NCBI GenBank assembly: GCA_947648875.1
Contig: CANSPM010000036.1
Location: 1-39,264 of the forward strand
Direction: 5' to 3'
Length of the DNA stretch: 39,264 nt
DNA from: an uncultured Lachnospiraceae bacterium
GTDB lineage: Bacteria; Bacillota; Clostridia; Lachnospirales; Lachnospiraceae
How positions within the stretch are numbered: position 1 is the stretch's first letter; each line of letters opens with the position of its first letter. Shown piece by piece: positions 31,998 to 39,264 of the stretch. The notes under the pieces were generated by a model. That model had not been told where the DNA came from and did no database searches. It saw only the letters and a program-made list of their open reading frames with translations. A program made the position numbers and the translations under genes.

Positions 31998-33320
31998 ATG
32001 AGTTTACAGGTTGAAAAATTGGAAAAAAATATGGCCATGCTGACCATCGAAGTTCCTGCGGAGGAATTGGAGAAGGCCATCAACGACGCCTATCAGAAAG
32101 AGAAAAAGCGGATCAGTATTCCCGGTTTCCGCAAGGGCAAGGCACCCCGCAAGCTGATCGAGCAGATGTACGGCAAGGAAGTGTTTTATGAAGACGCGGC
32201 CAATGCGCTGATTCCCCAGGCCTATGAGAAGGAACTGGAGAACTGCGAGGAGGCGGTGGTATCTCAGCCCAAAATCAATGTGGTGCAGATCGAGGCGGGC
32301 AAGCCCTTTATTTTTACTGCGGAGGTTGCTCTGAAACCGGAGGTTACTCTGGGGGTATACAAGGGCGTGAAGGTGCCGGCGGCTGATCTGGAAGTTACGG
32401 AAGAAGAGATTGACGCGGACATAAACAGAGAGCGTGAGAACAGCGCAAGAATTGTCGCTGTGGAGGACAGGCCCGTCAGAGACGGAGATATGACCGTCAT
32501 CGACTTTGAAGGATTTGTGGACGGTGTGGCATTTGAGGGAGGCAAGGGTACGGATCACTCCCTGACTATTGGTTCCGGCGCGTTTATCCCCGGCTTTGAG
32601 GAGGCACTGATCGGCGCCGAGATCGGCAAGGAGACAGATGTCAACGTTACTTTCCCCGAGGATTACCAGGCGGCGGAACTGGCTGGCAAGGCTGCGGTGT
32701 TCAAATGTACCGTCAAGGAGATCAAGGAGAGAGAACTGCCCGAACTGGATGACGAGTTTGCGGCGGAAGTATCCGAGTTTGAAACGCTGGCCGAGTACAG
32801 AGAGGACACCAGAAAGAAGGTTGCGGAGCGCAAGGCCGAGACCGCCAGGAGTGCCAAGGAGGAGGCCGTCATCAATGCCATCATAGAGGATGCGCAGATG
32901 GAGATTCCCGATGCCATGCTGGAGACCCAGCAAAGGCAGATGGTGGAGGATTTTGCTCAGAGATTACAGATGCAGGGTCTGACCATGGAGCAGTATATGC
33001 AGTTCACCGGCGCTGATTCCAGGGCGCTGCTGGAGCAGATTAAGCCCCAGGCGCTGAAGCGCATTCAGTCTCGTCTGGTGCTGGAGGCTGTGGCGGCTGC
33101 CGAAAATATGGAAGCCACTGAGGAGGAATTTGAGGCCGAGGTAGCAAAGATGGCCGAGGGTTATAAGATGGAAACGGACAAGGTGAGAGAGCTTTTGGGC
33201 GAAGGCGGCAAAAAACAGGTGATGGAAGATATCTGCGTGAACAAGGCTGTTGAATTTGTGGTGGAGAACGCCGAGGAAACTGCGATGCAGGAGACAGAAG
33301 ACGCAAAACAGGCTCAATAA
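31998..33320 (+). CDS. tig: Trigger factor, ribosome-associated chaperone and prolyl isomerase
   Basis: The 440-residue protein has the ribosome-binding domain (about 1-115) with the L23-contact signature GFRKGKAPR at residues 43-51. The FKBP-type PPIase domain (about 150-245) has DGDMTVIDFEGFVDG, SLTIGSGAFIPGFEEALIG and VTFPEDY. The helical C-terminal cradle follows, with a Glu-rich tail. Trigger factor binds nascent chains at the ribosome exit. It heads the block with clpP and clpX as in many Firmicutes. AAGGAGG sits before the ATG. Confidence 0.97.
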   Translation: MSLQVEKLEKNMAMLTIEVPAEELEKAINDAYQKEKKRISIPGFRKGKAPRKLIEQMYGKEVFYEDAANALIPQAYEKELENCEEAVVSQPKINVVQIEAGKPFIFTAEVALKPEVTLGVYKGVKVPAADLEVTEEEIDADINRERENSARIVAVEDRPVRDGDMTVIDFEGFVDGVAFEGGKGTDHSLTIGSGAFIPGFEEALIGAEIGKETDVNVTFPEDYQAAELAGKAAVFKCTVKEIKERELPELDDEFAAEVSEFETLAEYREDTRKKVAERKAETARSAKEEAVINAIIEDAQMEIPDAMLETQQRQMVEDFAQRLQMQGLTMEQYMQFTGADSRALLEQIKPQALKRIQSRLVLEAVAAAENMEATEEEFEAEVAKMAEGYKMETDKVRELLGEGGKKQVMEDICVNKAVEFVVENAEETAMQETEDAKQAQ

Positions 33321-33339
33321 CTGAAGGAAATGTGTTGAC

Positions 33340-33380
33340 AAACAGAGGATTGATTAATTTTTTATGAAATCCTCTGTTTT
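33340..33380 (+). terminator. Terminator after tig
   Basis: AAACAGAGGATT (33340-33351) and AATCCTCTGTTT (33368-33379) are perfect 12-bp inverted arms with a 16-base T-rich loop, ending in TTTT. It may let only part of the transcripts into clpP, which has its own promoter. Confidence 0.6.
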
Positions 33381-33384
33381 GCGA

Positions 33385-33413
33385 TTGTAAATAATTAGTA
33401 TGTAATGTATAAT
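33385..33413 (+). promoter_or_regulatory. Predicted promoter for clpP
   Basis: TTGTAA at 33385-33390 and TATAAT at 33408-33413 with 17-base spacing, 83 bases before the clpP start. Downstream GACAT...ATGTC (about 33424-33442) is a small inverted repeat in the leader. Confidence 0.6.
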
Positions 33414-33495
33414 GTGTTTGCGTTTGACATTTAATAGAATATGTCGGAAAAACGTGAGGAATCACCAATATGCGGAACACAAATAGGAGGCAAAT

Positions 33496-34107
33496 ATGAG
33501 TTTAGTACCTTATGTCATTGAACAGACCAGCAAGGGCGAAAGGTCTTATGATATTTATTCCAGACTGTTAAAGGATCGGATTATTTTTCTGGGAGAAGAG
33601 GTCAACGAAGTGACAGCCAGTCTGGTGGTGGCGCAGCTGCTCTTTCTGGAATCCGAGGACCCGGAGAAGGATATCCATCTTTACATCAACAGTCCCGGAG
33701 GCAGTGTGACGGCAGGCATGGCGATCTATGACACCATGCGGTACATCAAATGTGATGTGGCCACGGTCTGCATCGGTATGGCTGCCAGTATGGGCGCTTT
33801 TCTGCTGGCAGGCGGCGCAAAGGGTAAGCGCTATGCTCTGCCCAACGCGGAGATTATGATTCATCAGCCTTTGGGCGGAACCCAGGGCCAGGCAACGGAG
33901 ATTGAGATTGCTGCGAAGCATATCCTGAAGACGAAAGAGAAACTGAACCGTATGCTGGCGGAAAACACAGGCAAGGACTATGAAACGGTATGTGCCGACA
34001 CGGAGAGAGATAACTGGAAGAGTGCTGAAGAGGCTCTGGAATACGGCCTGATCGATAAGATACTCAGTTCTCACATCATGATTGAGACGGGGGAAAAGGA
34101 TTCCTAG
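33496..34107 (+). CDS. clpP: ATP-dependent Clp protease proteolytic subunit
   Basis: The 203-residue ClpP has the full triad: S98 in [10 protein letters not shown]123 in MIHQP and D172 in TERDN. The N-terminal axial loop region ([23 protein letters not shown]) is normal. It forms the tetradecameric chamber that receives substrates from ClpX, encoded next. A strong AGGAGG precedes ATG 33496. A second ClpP is encoded at 20185; this copy, in the conserved tig-clpP-clpX setting, should be the housekeeping one. Confidence 0.97.
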   Translation: MSLVPYVIEQTSKGERSYDIYSRLLKDRIIFLGEEVNEVTASLVVAQLLFLESEDPEKDIHLYINSPGGSVTAGMAIYDTMRYIKCDVATVCIGMAASMGAFLLAGGAKGKRYALPNAEIMIHQPLGGTQGQATEIEIAAKHILKTKEKLNRMLAENTGKDYETVCADTERDNWKSAEEALEYGLIDKILSSHIMIETGEKDS

Positions 34108-34159
34108 TCGGAGGATCATGCCCTGGAGCGGGAGTGTGCGTTCTTTGCGCCGTGTTCGA

Positions 34160-34189
34160 TTACAGGAAGCCGTTTTTGCTTCCTATAAT
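34160..34189 (+). promoter_or_regulatory. Possible internal promoter for clpX
   Basis: TTACAG at 34160-34165 and TATAAT at 34184-34189, spacing 18. A 7-bp hairpin AGGAAGC / GCTTCCT (34164-34184) occupies the spacer. Confidence 0.4.
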
Positions 34190-34254
34190 ATGTAGATAAA
34201 GGAAATGCAGTACCCGGGGGGCCCTGTGGTACGCGGGAAGAGGTAAATGTAAGA

Positions 34255-35520
34255 ATGGCAGGTAAAAATTTTGACGGCGAAATCAGATGCTCGTTCTGCA
34301 ATAAATCCCAGAATCAGGTCAAGAAGCTGATTGCGGGACCGGCAGGGGTATATATATGCGACGAGTGTGTTGAGATCTGTGAGGATATTTTGGAGGAAGA
34401 GCTGGAGGAGGAAGAGGAAACTGGCCTACAGGAACAGGATATCAAGCTCTTGAAGCCAAAAGAAATCAAAGCATTTCTGGACGATTATGTGATTGGACAG
34501 GAGCAGGCGAAAAAGGTGCTGTCTGTGGCTGTGTATAATCATTATAAACGAGTGACGGCACCTAAGGACACAAATGATGTGGAATTGCAGAAAAGTAATA
34601 TAATTATGATCGGTCCCACTGGTTCTGGCAAGACTTATCTTGCGCAGACGCTGGCTAAGATCATAAACGTGCCTTTTGCCATCGCGGATGCCACCACACT
34701 CACCGAGGCCGGCTATGTGGGCGAGGATGTGGAGAACATTCTGCTGAAGCTGATACAGGCGGCAGATTATGATGTGGAGAGAGCACAGTATGGTATAATC
34801 TATATTGACGAGATTGATAAGATTACCAAGAAGGGAGAAAATGTGTCCATCACCCGGGATGTGTCCGGTGAGGGAGTACAGCAGGCTCTCCTCAAAATAG
34901 TGGAGGGGACGGTTGCCAGCGTGCCGCCCCAGGGAGGCAGAAAGCATCCCCATCAGGACCTGATACAGATTGATACCACCAACATCCTGTTCATCTGCGG
35001 CGGCGCGTTTGACGGGTTGGAGAAGATCGTGGAGTCCAGATTGGACCGCAAATCCATCGGTTTTAATACGGTGGTTTCCCAAAAATCCACCAAGGAGATC
35101 GGGGAACTGTTGCAGGAGGTAACGCCTCAGGATCTGGTGAAGTTTGGCCTGATTCCGGAGTTTGTGGGCCGTGTGCCCATCAATGTGTCCCTCCAGGGTC
35201 TGGACAGAGAGGCGCTGGTACGGATTCTCAAGGAGCCCAAGAGCGCTCTGATCAAACAGTATCAGAAGCTGTTTGAGTTTGACGAGGTAGATCTACAGTT
35301 TGAGGAAGATGCCATTGCGGCTATTGCGGATAAGGCTTTTGAGAGAAAGACCGGTGCCAGGGGCCTGCGGTCTATCATGGAGAGTGTGATGATGGACCTG
35401 ATGTATCAGATTCCTTCGGATGATACCATTGGCAGATGTGTGGTCACCAAAGACTGCGTGGAGGGTGCCAGCCAGCCGCTGACTTTCCCCAGAAGCATTC
35501 CTGTAAAAAAAGCTCAGTAG
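34255..35520 (+). CDS. clpX: ATP-dependent Clp protease ATP-binding subunit ClpX
   Basis: The 421-residue AAA+ unfoldase has the zinc-binding domain with C12, C15, C35 and C38, then an acidic linker. Walker A is GPTGSGKT at 120-127, Walker B IDE at 184-186, with pore loop GYVGEDVE, the [12 protein letters not shown] loop, sensor [10 protein letters not shown] and the [14 protein letters not shown] sensor 2 region. The ClpP-docking IGF loop is present as SIGFNT. It feeds unfolded proteins into ClpP. It follows clpP by about 150 bases with a possible internal promoter and is followed by a terminator. In B. subtilis lon genes come next; here they do not. Confidence 0.97.
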   Translation: MAGKNFDGEIRCSFCNKSQNQVKKLIAGPAGVYICDECVEICEDILEEELEEEEETGLQEQDIKLLKPKEIKAFLDDYVIGQEQAKKVLSVAVYNHYKRVTAPKDTNDVELQKSNIIMIGPTGSGKTYLAQTLAKIINVPFAIADATTLTEAGYVGEDVENILLKLIQAADYDVERAQYGIIYIDEIDKITKKGENVSITRDVSGEGVQQALLKIVEGTVASVPPQGGRKHPHQDLIQIDTTNILFICGGAFDGLEKIVESRLDRKSIGFNTVVSQKSTKEIGELLQEVTPQDLVKFGLIPEFVGRVPINVSLQGLDREALVRILKEPKSALIKQYQKLFEFDEVDLQFEEDAIAAIADKAFERKTGARGLRSIMESVMMDLMYQIPSDDTIGRCVVTKDCVEGASQPLTFPRSIPVKKAQ

Positions 35521-35534
35521 AAGAGAGTATTTGG

Positions 35535-35564
35535 CGCCGCCTGTAAAAAGTGCGGCGTCATTTT
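35535..35564 (+). terminator. Terminator after clpX
   Basis: CGCCGC (35535-35540) pairs with GCGGCG (35552-35557), then ATTTTGTT after a short gap. The stem is G+C-rich; the T-run is weak. Confidence 0.5.
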
Positions 35565-35694
35565 GTTCATGACTACGGTATCCCTGCGGGGCGATACGGC
35601 CGCAAATAGGAAACGGATATGGGATTACGGTCGAGAGGGAACATATAGCCGCCGAAACGGAATCCCCCCTGTTTCTGACAGGCCATCTACATAG

Positions 35695-35737
35695 TTTAAC
35701 AATCGTAGATTTTAAACGATACACCCGTAATAACGGG
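35695..35737 (+). promoter_or_regulatory. Possible promoter and leader hairpin of ysxC
   Basis: TTTAAC at 35695-35700 and GATACA at 35718-35723, 17 bases apart. A small hairpin CCCGT-AATA-ACGGG follows directly, just before the AGGGGGAG ribosome site. Confidence 0.35.
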
Positions 35738-35751
35738 CAGGGGGAGCGTAT

Positions 35752-36345
35752 ATGATTATAAAGAATGTAGCGCTGGAAACGGTGTGCGGCATCACCAGCA
35801 AGTTGCCGGACAACAGCAGACCGGAAGTGGCTTTTGCAGGAAAGAGCAATGTGGGGAAGTCTTCTCTGATCAATGCCCTGATGAACCGGAAGAGCCTGGC
35901 CCGCACCAGTTCCCAGCCGGGCAAGACACAGACCATCAATTTTTATAATATAAATGACAGCGTGTATTTTGTGGACCTGCCAGGCTATGGCTATGCCAGA
36001 GTAAGTGAGGAAGTAAAGGCCAGATGGGGAAAGATGGTGGAAAATTATCTGCACGGTTCCCGGCAGCTTCGGGCCGTGTTTTTGCTGCTTGATATCCGTC
36101 ATAAGCCGTCGGAGAACGATTGCGTTATGTATAACTGGATCAGGGATCAGGGATATCAGCCCATCATCATTGCCACCAAGCTGGATAAAATCAACCGAAG
36201 CCAGATCCAGAGACAGGTAAAACTTTTGAGAGAGACGTTGAAGGCGGAAAAGGATGTCCGCATTGTTCCATTTTCTGCCGCCTCTAAGCAGGGCAGGGAG
36301 GATATATATGAAATCATCGAGGAAATACTTCAAGGCGCTGGTTAA
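35752..36345 (+). CDS. ysxC: Ribosome biogenesis GTPase YsxC/YihA (EngB)
   Basis: The 197-residue GTPase helps assemble the 50S subunit. All G motifs are seen: G1 GKSNVGKSS at about 30-38, the switch TSSQPGKTQTINFY, G3 DLPGYGYA, G4 TKLDK and G5 FSAAS. Length and order are exactly as in the family. The gene lies downstream of clpX as in other Firmicutes. It overlaps the following membrane-protein gene by 38 bases, indicating coupled expression. Confidence 0.96.
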   Translation: MIIKNVALETVCGITSKLPDNSRPEVAFAGKSNVGKSSLINALMNRKSLARTSSQPGKTQTINFYNINDSVYFVDLPGYGYARVSEEVKARWGKMVENYLHGSRQLRAVFLLLDIRHKPSENDCVMYNWIRDQGYQPIIIATKLDKINRSQIQRQVKLLRETLKAEKDVRIVPFSAASKQGREDIYEIIEEILQGAG

Positions 36346-37477
36346 TCTGGGGGTGGCAGTGACCATATTGCTGTTGGTAGTATTGCTGCTGCCGCGTCTG
36401 ATCATATGGTTTATGCCTTTTGTGATAGCGGGCATTATTTCCATGATAGCCAGCCCGTTGGTGCGCTTTTTTGAAGAGAAAATAAAACTGAAGCGGAAAT
36501 GGGCCAGCGCTTTCGTGATCATCGTGGTCATTGCGCTGGTGGTACTGGTACTGTATCTGGTGGGTTCTAAGCTGATTGAGGAGGGAATGGGACTTCTGGG
36601 GGCGCTGCCGGAGATGTGGGACTCCATGAAAGCGGACCTGGCCGGCGTGGGAGAGAGCCTGGAAGGGATTTTCGAAAAACTTCCCCAGGATACACAGCAG
36701 ACCATTGCCAATCTGGGCAACCAGGTGGGAGAGTTCATGGCCGGACTGTTTGAGCGTATTGGCACGCCCACCATCACGGCGGCAGGGAACTTTGCCAAAC
36801 AACTGCCCTCCGTGGTGATTGCCATCATCATGTGTCTGCTGGCCTCCTATTTCTTTGTGGCGGACCGGTACCAGGTCGGCAGTTGGATCAGGAAACATAC
36901 TCCCGATTTTGTCATGTCCAGATATGACATGGTCCGTAGAAGCATTTTAAAGTCTGTGGGAGGATATTTTAAAGCCCAGTTAAAAATCGAAGTATGGATG
37001 TATCTGTTGTTAGTGATCGGCCTGAGTGTGCTGCGGGTGGATTATGTGCTGTTGATCGCGCTGGGCATCGCCTTTCTGGATCTGCTGCCATTCTTCGGAA
37101 CGGGGACGGTGATGGTTCCCTGGGCTATTATCAAAATTTTCAGCAGGGATTACAAGATGGCCATCGGTCTCCTGATTATATGGGGTGGAGGGCAGCTGGC
37201 CAGGCAGATCATCCAGCCCAAGATTGTGGGCGACTCCATCGGAGTGGCGCCGATTCCCACCCTGTTTCTGCTGTTCATCGGCTATAAGCTGGGAGGTGTG
37301 ATCGGCATGATCATTGCCGTTCCGCTGGGGATGTTGTTGTCAACCATGTATCAGGAGGGCGTGTTTGACACTACGAAAAACAGTATTGCCATATTGATAT
37401 CGGGCCTGAATCACTTCCGCAGATTCCAGCCGGAGGATCTGGAGGTGGTGGAGGAGATGAAGCATAAAAAAACTTGA
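36308..37477 (+). CDS. AI-2E-family (YtvI-like) membrane transporter
   Basis: ATG 36308 (389 residues) follows GGGAGG and lies inside the end of ysxC. The protein has paired hydrophobic segments at the N-terminus (VAVTILLLVVLLLPRLIIWF and IAGIISMIASPLV), a central amphipathic region (about 100-165), and C-terminal membrane segments with VLLIALGIAFLDLLPFFGTG and the family block GGQLARQIIQPKIVG. This is the AI-2E transporter superfamily; in clostridia this form is often called sporulation membrane protein YtvI. Substrate is not known, and autoinducer export should not be assumed. A terminator follows. Confidence 0.88.
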   Translation: MKSSRKYFKALVNLGVAVTILLLVVLLLPRLIIWFMPFVIAGIISMIASPLVRFFEEKIKLKRKWASAFVIIVVIALVVLVLYLVGSKLIEEGMGLLGALPEMWDSMKADLAGVGESLEGIFEKLPQDTQQTIANLGNQVGEFMAGLFERIGTPTITAAGNFAKQLPSVVIAIIMCLLASYFFVADRYQVGSWIRKHTPDFVMSRYDMVRRSILKSVGGYFKAQLKIEVWMYLLLVIGLSVLRVDYVLLIALGIAFLDLLPFFGTGTVMVPWAIIKIFSRDYKMAIGLLIIWGGGQLARQIIQPKIVGDSIGVAPIPTLFLLFIGYKLGGVIGMIIAVPLGMLLSTMYQEGVFDTTKNSIAILISGLNHFRRFQPEDLEVVEEMKHKKT

Positions 37478-37506
37478 AAAAACGCACAATTATTTTGAAA
37501 CATTCT

Positions 37507-37544
37507 GACCCGCAAAACTGTCTTATAGTTAGTGGGTCTTTTTT
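37507..37544 (+). terminator. Rho-independent terminator after the AI-2E-family gene
   Basis: GACCC (37507-37511) pairs with GGGTC (37534-37538), with AACT/AGTT pairing inside, followed by six T. Confidence 0.7.
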
Positions 37545-37645
37545 ATGACAATAGAACCGGCGAAAGCGTCCATTCCATTACTTATCGTAACAGAATTTTC
37601 GCAGAGTATGGATTCTGCTGTCAAAATAAAAAATGATAAATTTTT

Positions 37646-37674
37646 TTGCAGCATATTGGCTTGTTGGGGATATT
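37646..37674 (+). promoter_or_regulatory. Possible promoter of the sigma/anti-sigma operon
   Basis: TTGCAG at 37646-37651 and GATATT at 37669-37674, 17 bases apart. I saw no clear ECF-type autoregulatory promoter, though an unknown motif could be present in this AT-rich gap. Confidence 0.3.
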
Positions 37675-37699
37675 ACTAAATAGAAGCAGGTTGCCTTAG

Positions 37700-38257
37700 A
37701 TGGATACAATCAGGATACAGGATACAACTAGAATACAGAAAAAGCTACAGGAAAAGATTGACTGCTACAGCGATATGCTTTTCAAGATCGCCTATGCCAG
37801 AATGGGCAACAGGCCGGATGCAGAGGATATCGTACAGGAAACTTTCTATCAGTATTTCAAAGCTTCGAGGGATTTTGAAGATGAGGAGCATGAGAAGGCA
37901 TGGCTGATCAGAGTCACTTTGAATGCCTGTCACAAGGTATGGCGCAGCAGTTTTTATCGCAGGCGCAGTGAGATGCCTGCCCCGGAACAGTTTTTCGCGC
38001 AGGAGGATCAGGAGACAGGGGAGCGCAGCCCGGAGGAGGCATTTCTGGACAAGGAGAAGGCAAGGGCTGTGTTGGAAGCAGTGTGGAAGCTGCCAGTCAC
38101 ATACCGGGATGTAATTCATTTGTTCTACTATGAGGAGCTGTCAGTGAAGGAGATCGCGATGATACTGGACCGGAAGGTATCTACGGTGACTTCCCAGCTG
38201 ACAAGAGGCAGAGAGATTTTGAAAAAGAACCTGAGGGAGGAGTACGATTTTGCGTAG
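37700..38257 (+). CDS. ECF-type sigma-70 family RNA polymerase sigma factor
   Basis: The 185-residue protein has only regions sigma-2 and sigma-4. Sigma-2 (about 20-90) includes SDMLFKIAYARMGNRPDAEDIVQETFYQYF, the core-binding and -10-recognition helices. Sigma-4 (about 120-175) has LPVTYRDVIHLFYYEELSVKEIAMIL and the recognition helix KVSTVTSQLTRGREILKK. It would direct polymerase to a small regulon, probably surface or stress genes. The next gene starts 8 bases before its stop and encodes the likely anti-sigma factor. Confidence 0.93.
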   Translation: MDTIRIQDTTRIQKKLQEKIDCYSDMLFKIAYARMGNRPDAEDIVQETFYQYFKASRDFEDEEHEKAWLIRVTLNACHKVWRSSFYRRRSEMPAPEQFFAQEDQETGERSPEEAFLDKEKARAVLEAVWKLPVTYRDVIHLFYYEELSVKEIAMILDRKVSTVTSQLTRGREILKKNLREEYDFA

Positions 38258-39059
38258 CTTTAGAGAAGAGTATCAGAGGGAAATGGACCGTGTGGGGACT
38301 TTTCGTCTGGATGTGGAGCAGATATCCGATGAAATCCATCACCATAAGCTGCAAAAGGCCCACAGAAGGCGTGTGATTGTGTCCACAGCTTCTGCGGCGG
38401 CAGTGTTTTTAATGTTGAGCGGCGTGGTTACTGCCATGAATTACGGCAGCGGCTTTATTCAGGTGAGGGAAAATGGGTTTTCCATCACAAGTGAAAAGTG
38501 GCGATACACGGAAAGCGATGCGACAGAGGGAATGGCGGAAGACGCGCAGCCCATGGCATTGTCCATGGAGCAGACAGGAGAGACATCCGATGCGGAAGCA
38601 GAGTGTGTGGTCTACGAGATGGAGATAAGGGAGTACGATTCGCTGGACGCCTTGCTACAGGAGGGCGCGGTCATAGTGCCGATTCCGGATATGCAGTTGG
38701 TGGGCGAAGATGTATCGGTCCAGAGCATTCATCTGGTAGAAAATCAGCTGTATATTTCTTTACTGGATAAGCAGGAGAGGTTTTTCTCCATTATGCAGTT
38801 GGACCATCGGGAGGATCAGGCGTACGCCACATCCAGCGCCTATGCGGGGGAGGCGGCCAATGAGCGCAATTATACTACCGCCCAGGGATATACTTATAAA
38901 GTAATTGATATTATAGACGGCAGTGATATCAGCAGCATAGAGTGCGCTATTTCCCTGTATGACCGGGATTTGCTGGTGGGTTTTCAAGGGTATACCCAGG
39001 AAGAAGCCTATGCCATACTACAGTCCATGGATCTGGGCGTGTATGTGGGAAATGAATGA
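38250..39059 (+). CDS. Membrane-bound anti-sigma factor candidate
   Basis: The 269-residue frame starts with TTG at 38250, supported by GGGAGGAG 8 bases upstream and the overlap with the sigma gene. Residues 1-40 are a short charged cytoplasmic part (REEYQREMDRV, EISDEIHHH-like helix), residues 42-64 a membrane segment (VIVSTASAAAVFLMLSGVVTA), and the rest an acidic extracellular domain with a GYTYKVIDIIDGSDISSIECAISL strand pair. This is the layout of clostridial DUF4179-like anti-sigma proteins, though I cannot assign the family with certainty. It would hold the sigma factor at the membrane until a signal acts on the outside domain. Confidence 0.75.
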   Translation: MRSFREEYQREMDRVGTFRLDVEQISDEIHHHKLQKAHRRRVIVSTASAAAVFLMLSGVVTAMNYGSGFIQVRENGFSITSEKWRYTESDATEGMAEDAQPMALSMEQTGETSDAEAECVVYEMEIREYDSLDALLQEGAVIVPIPDMQLVGEDVSVQSIHLVENQLYISLLDKQERFFSIMQLDHREDQAYATSSAYAGEAANERNYTTAQGYTYKVIDIIDGSDISSIECAISLYDRDLLVGFQGYTQEEAYAILQSMDLGVYVGNE

Positions 39060-39087
39060 CAGTGAGAGTTCCTGAACGGAACGGGCG

Positions 39088-39264
39088 TATCCCGGAGAGC
39101 ACGGATTTATGTCCGGACTGCGAAGAGGCCGGAGATGGATCACGGGCCTTTGTGGTCGGAGTGGATATGCGGAACTTTGGACAGCATATCCCGGAGAGCA
39201 CACTGATCCATGTCCGGACTGCGAAGAGGCCGGAGATGGATCACGGGCCTTTGTGGTCGGAGTG
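39088..39264 (+). repeat. Tandem repeat of about 100 bp, running off the window
   Basis: A block begins TATCCCGGAGAGCAC at 39088-39102 and again at 39187-39201. Both are followed by a 55-base stretch that is identical (39109-39163 and 39210-39264). Only the short part between differs, by 2 bases in length, which breaks any shared reading frame. 23 bases separate the copies. The second copy is cut by the window end, so more copies may follow. TCCGG and CCGGA can pair inside a unit. I do not recognise the repeat. Confidence 0.8.

Noticed and set aside
33414..33495. CtsR operator before clpP
   Set aside because: Only one half-site like GTCAAA is present on the minus strand, not the paired heptad repeat.
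39088..39264. CRISPR array
   Set aside because: The repeated part is over 70 bases and only one 23-base interval is seen; no cas gene is nearby.

Overview
The window looks like the chromosome of an anaerobic, Gram-positive member of the Clostridia, most probably a gut Lachnospiraceae species. The evidence is a trigger factor-clpP-clpX-ysxC housekeeping run, an oxygen-sensitive class III ribonucleotide reductase, strong AGGAGG-type ribosome binding sites, Gram-positive lipoproteins, CUT1-type sugar permeases without their own ATPase, a stand-alone CarD regulator and an AAA-ATPase-like/PD-(D/E)XK gene. No rRNA, tRNA or CRISPR array was seen.

Layout. 1-3727: the right end of an integrative element (C-terminus of a large serine recombinase) abuts the 3' stump of an FkbM-type methyltransferase gene. 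Two translationally coupled surface-glycan genes follow (LicD-like, polysaccharide pyruvyl transferase-like). 3771-7512: a REP-like palindrome, the AAA/PD-(D/E)XK gene and a membrane-anchored GH5 endoglucanase. 7564-15864: single-gene units, several with a recognisable promoter or terminator: DegV fatty-acid-binding protein, MATE exporter, chemoreceptor, CarD-like regulator, cytoplasmic sugar-sensor/diguanylate cyclase, TPR lipoprotein. 16051-20778: nrdD with a fused redoxin domain, pyrF, and a small AraC-type regulator coupled to a second clpP.

20796-31875 is the most distinctive part. An OmpR-type two-component system on the minus strand faces a plus-strand operon encoding an unusual solute-binding lipoprotein (Asp-box region plus binding domain), two CUT1 permeases and an HlyD-like membrane adaptor. 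The divergent control region carries four TAGAG direct repeats exactly 11 bp apart just upstream of a -10 box, and a second 10-bp-spaced repeat pair facing the other way. This is the pattern expected for OmpR/PhoB-family binding and suggests a self-contained sense-and-transport module. A second importer follows: an SsuA/NMT1-type lipoprotein and a permease-ATPase fusion, behind a promoter overlapped by an inverted repeat.

31893-37544 is the proteostasis block tig, clpP, clpX, ysxC and an AI-2E/YtvI-type membrane protein, with no lon gene between clpX and ysxC. 37700-39059 is an ECF-type sigma factor and its likely membrane anti-sigma factor. The window ends in about 100-bp-period tandem repeats that run off the edge. 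Function assignments rest on motif recognition by eye; starts were chosen from ribosome binding sites and domain limits, and promoters and operators are predictions.
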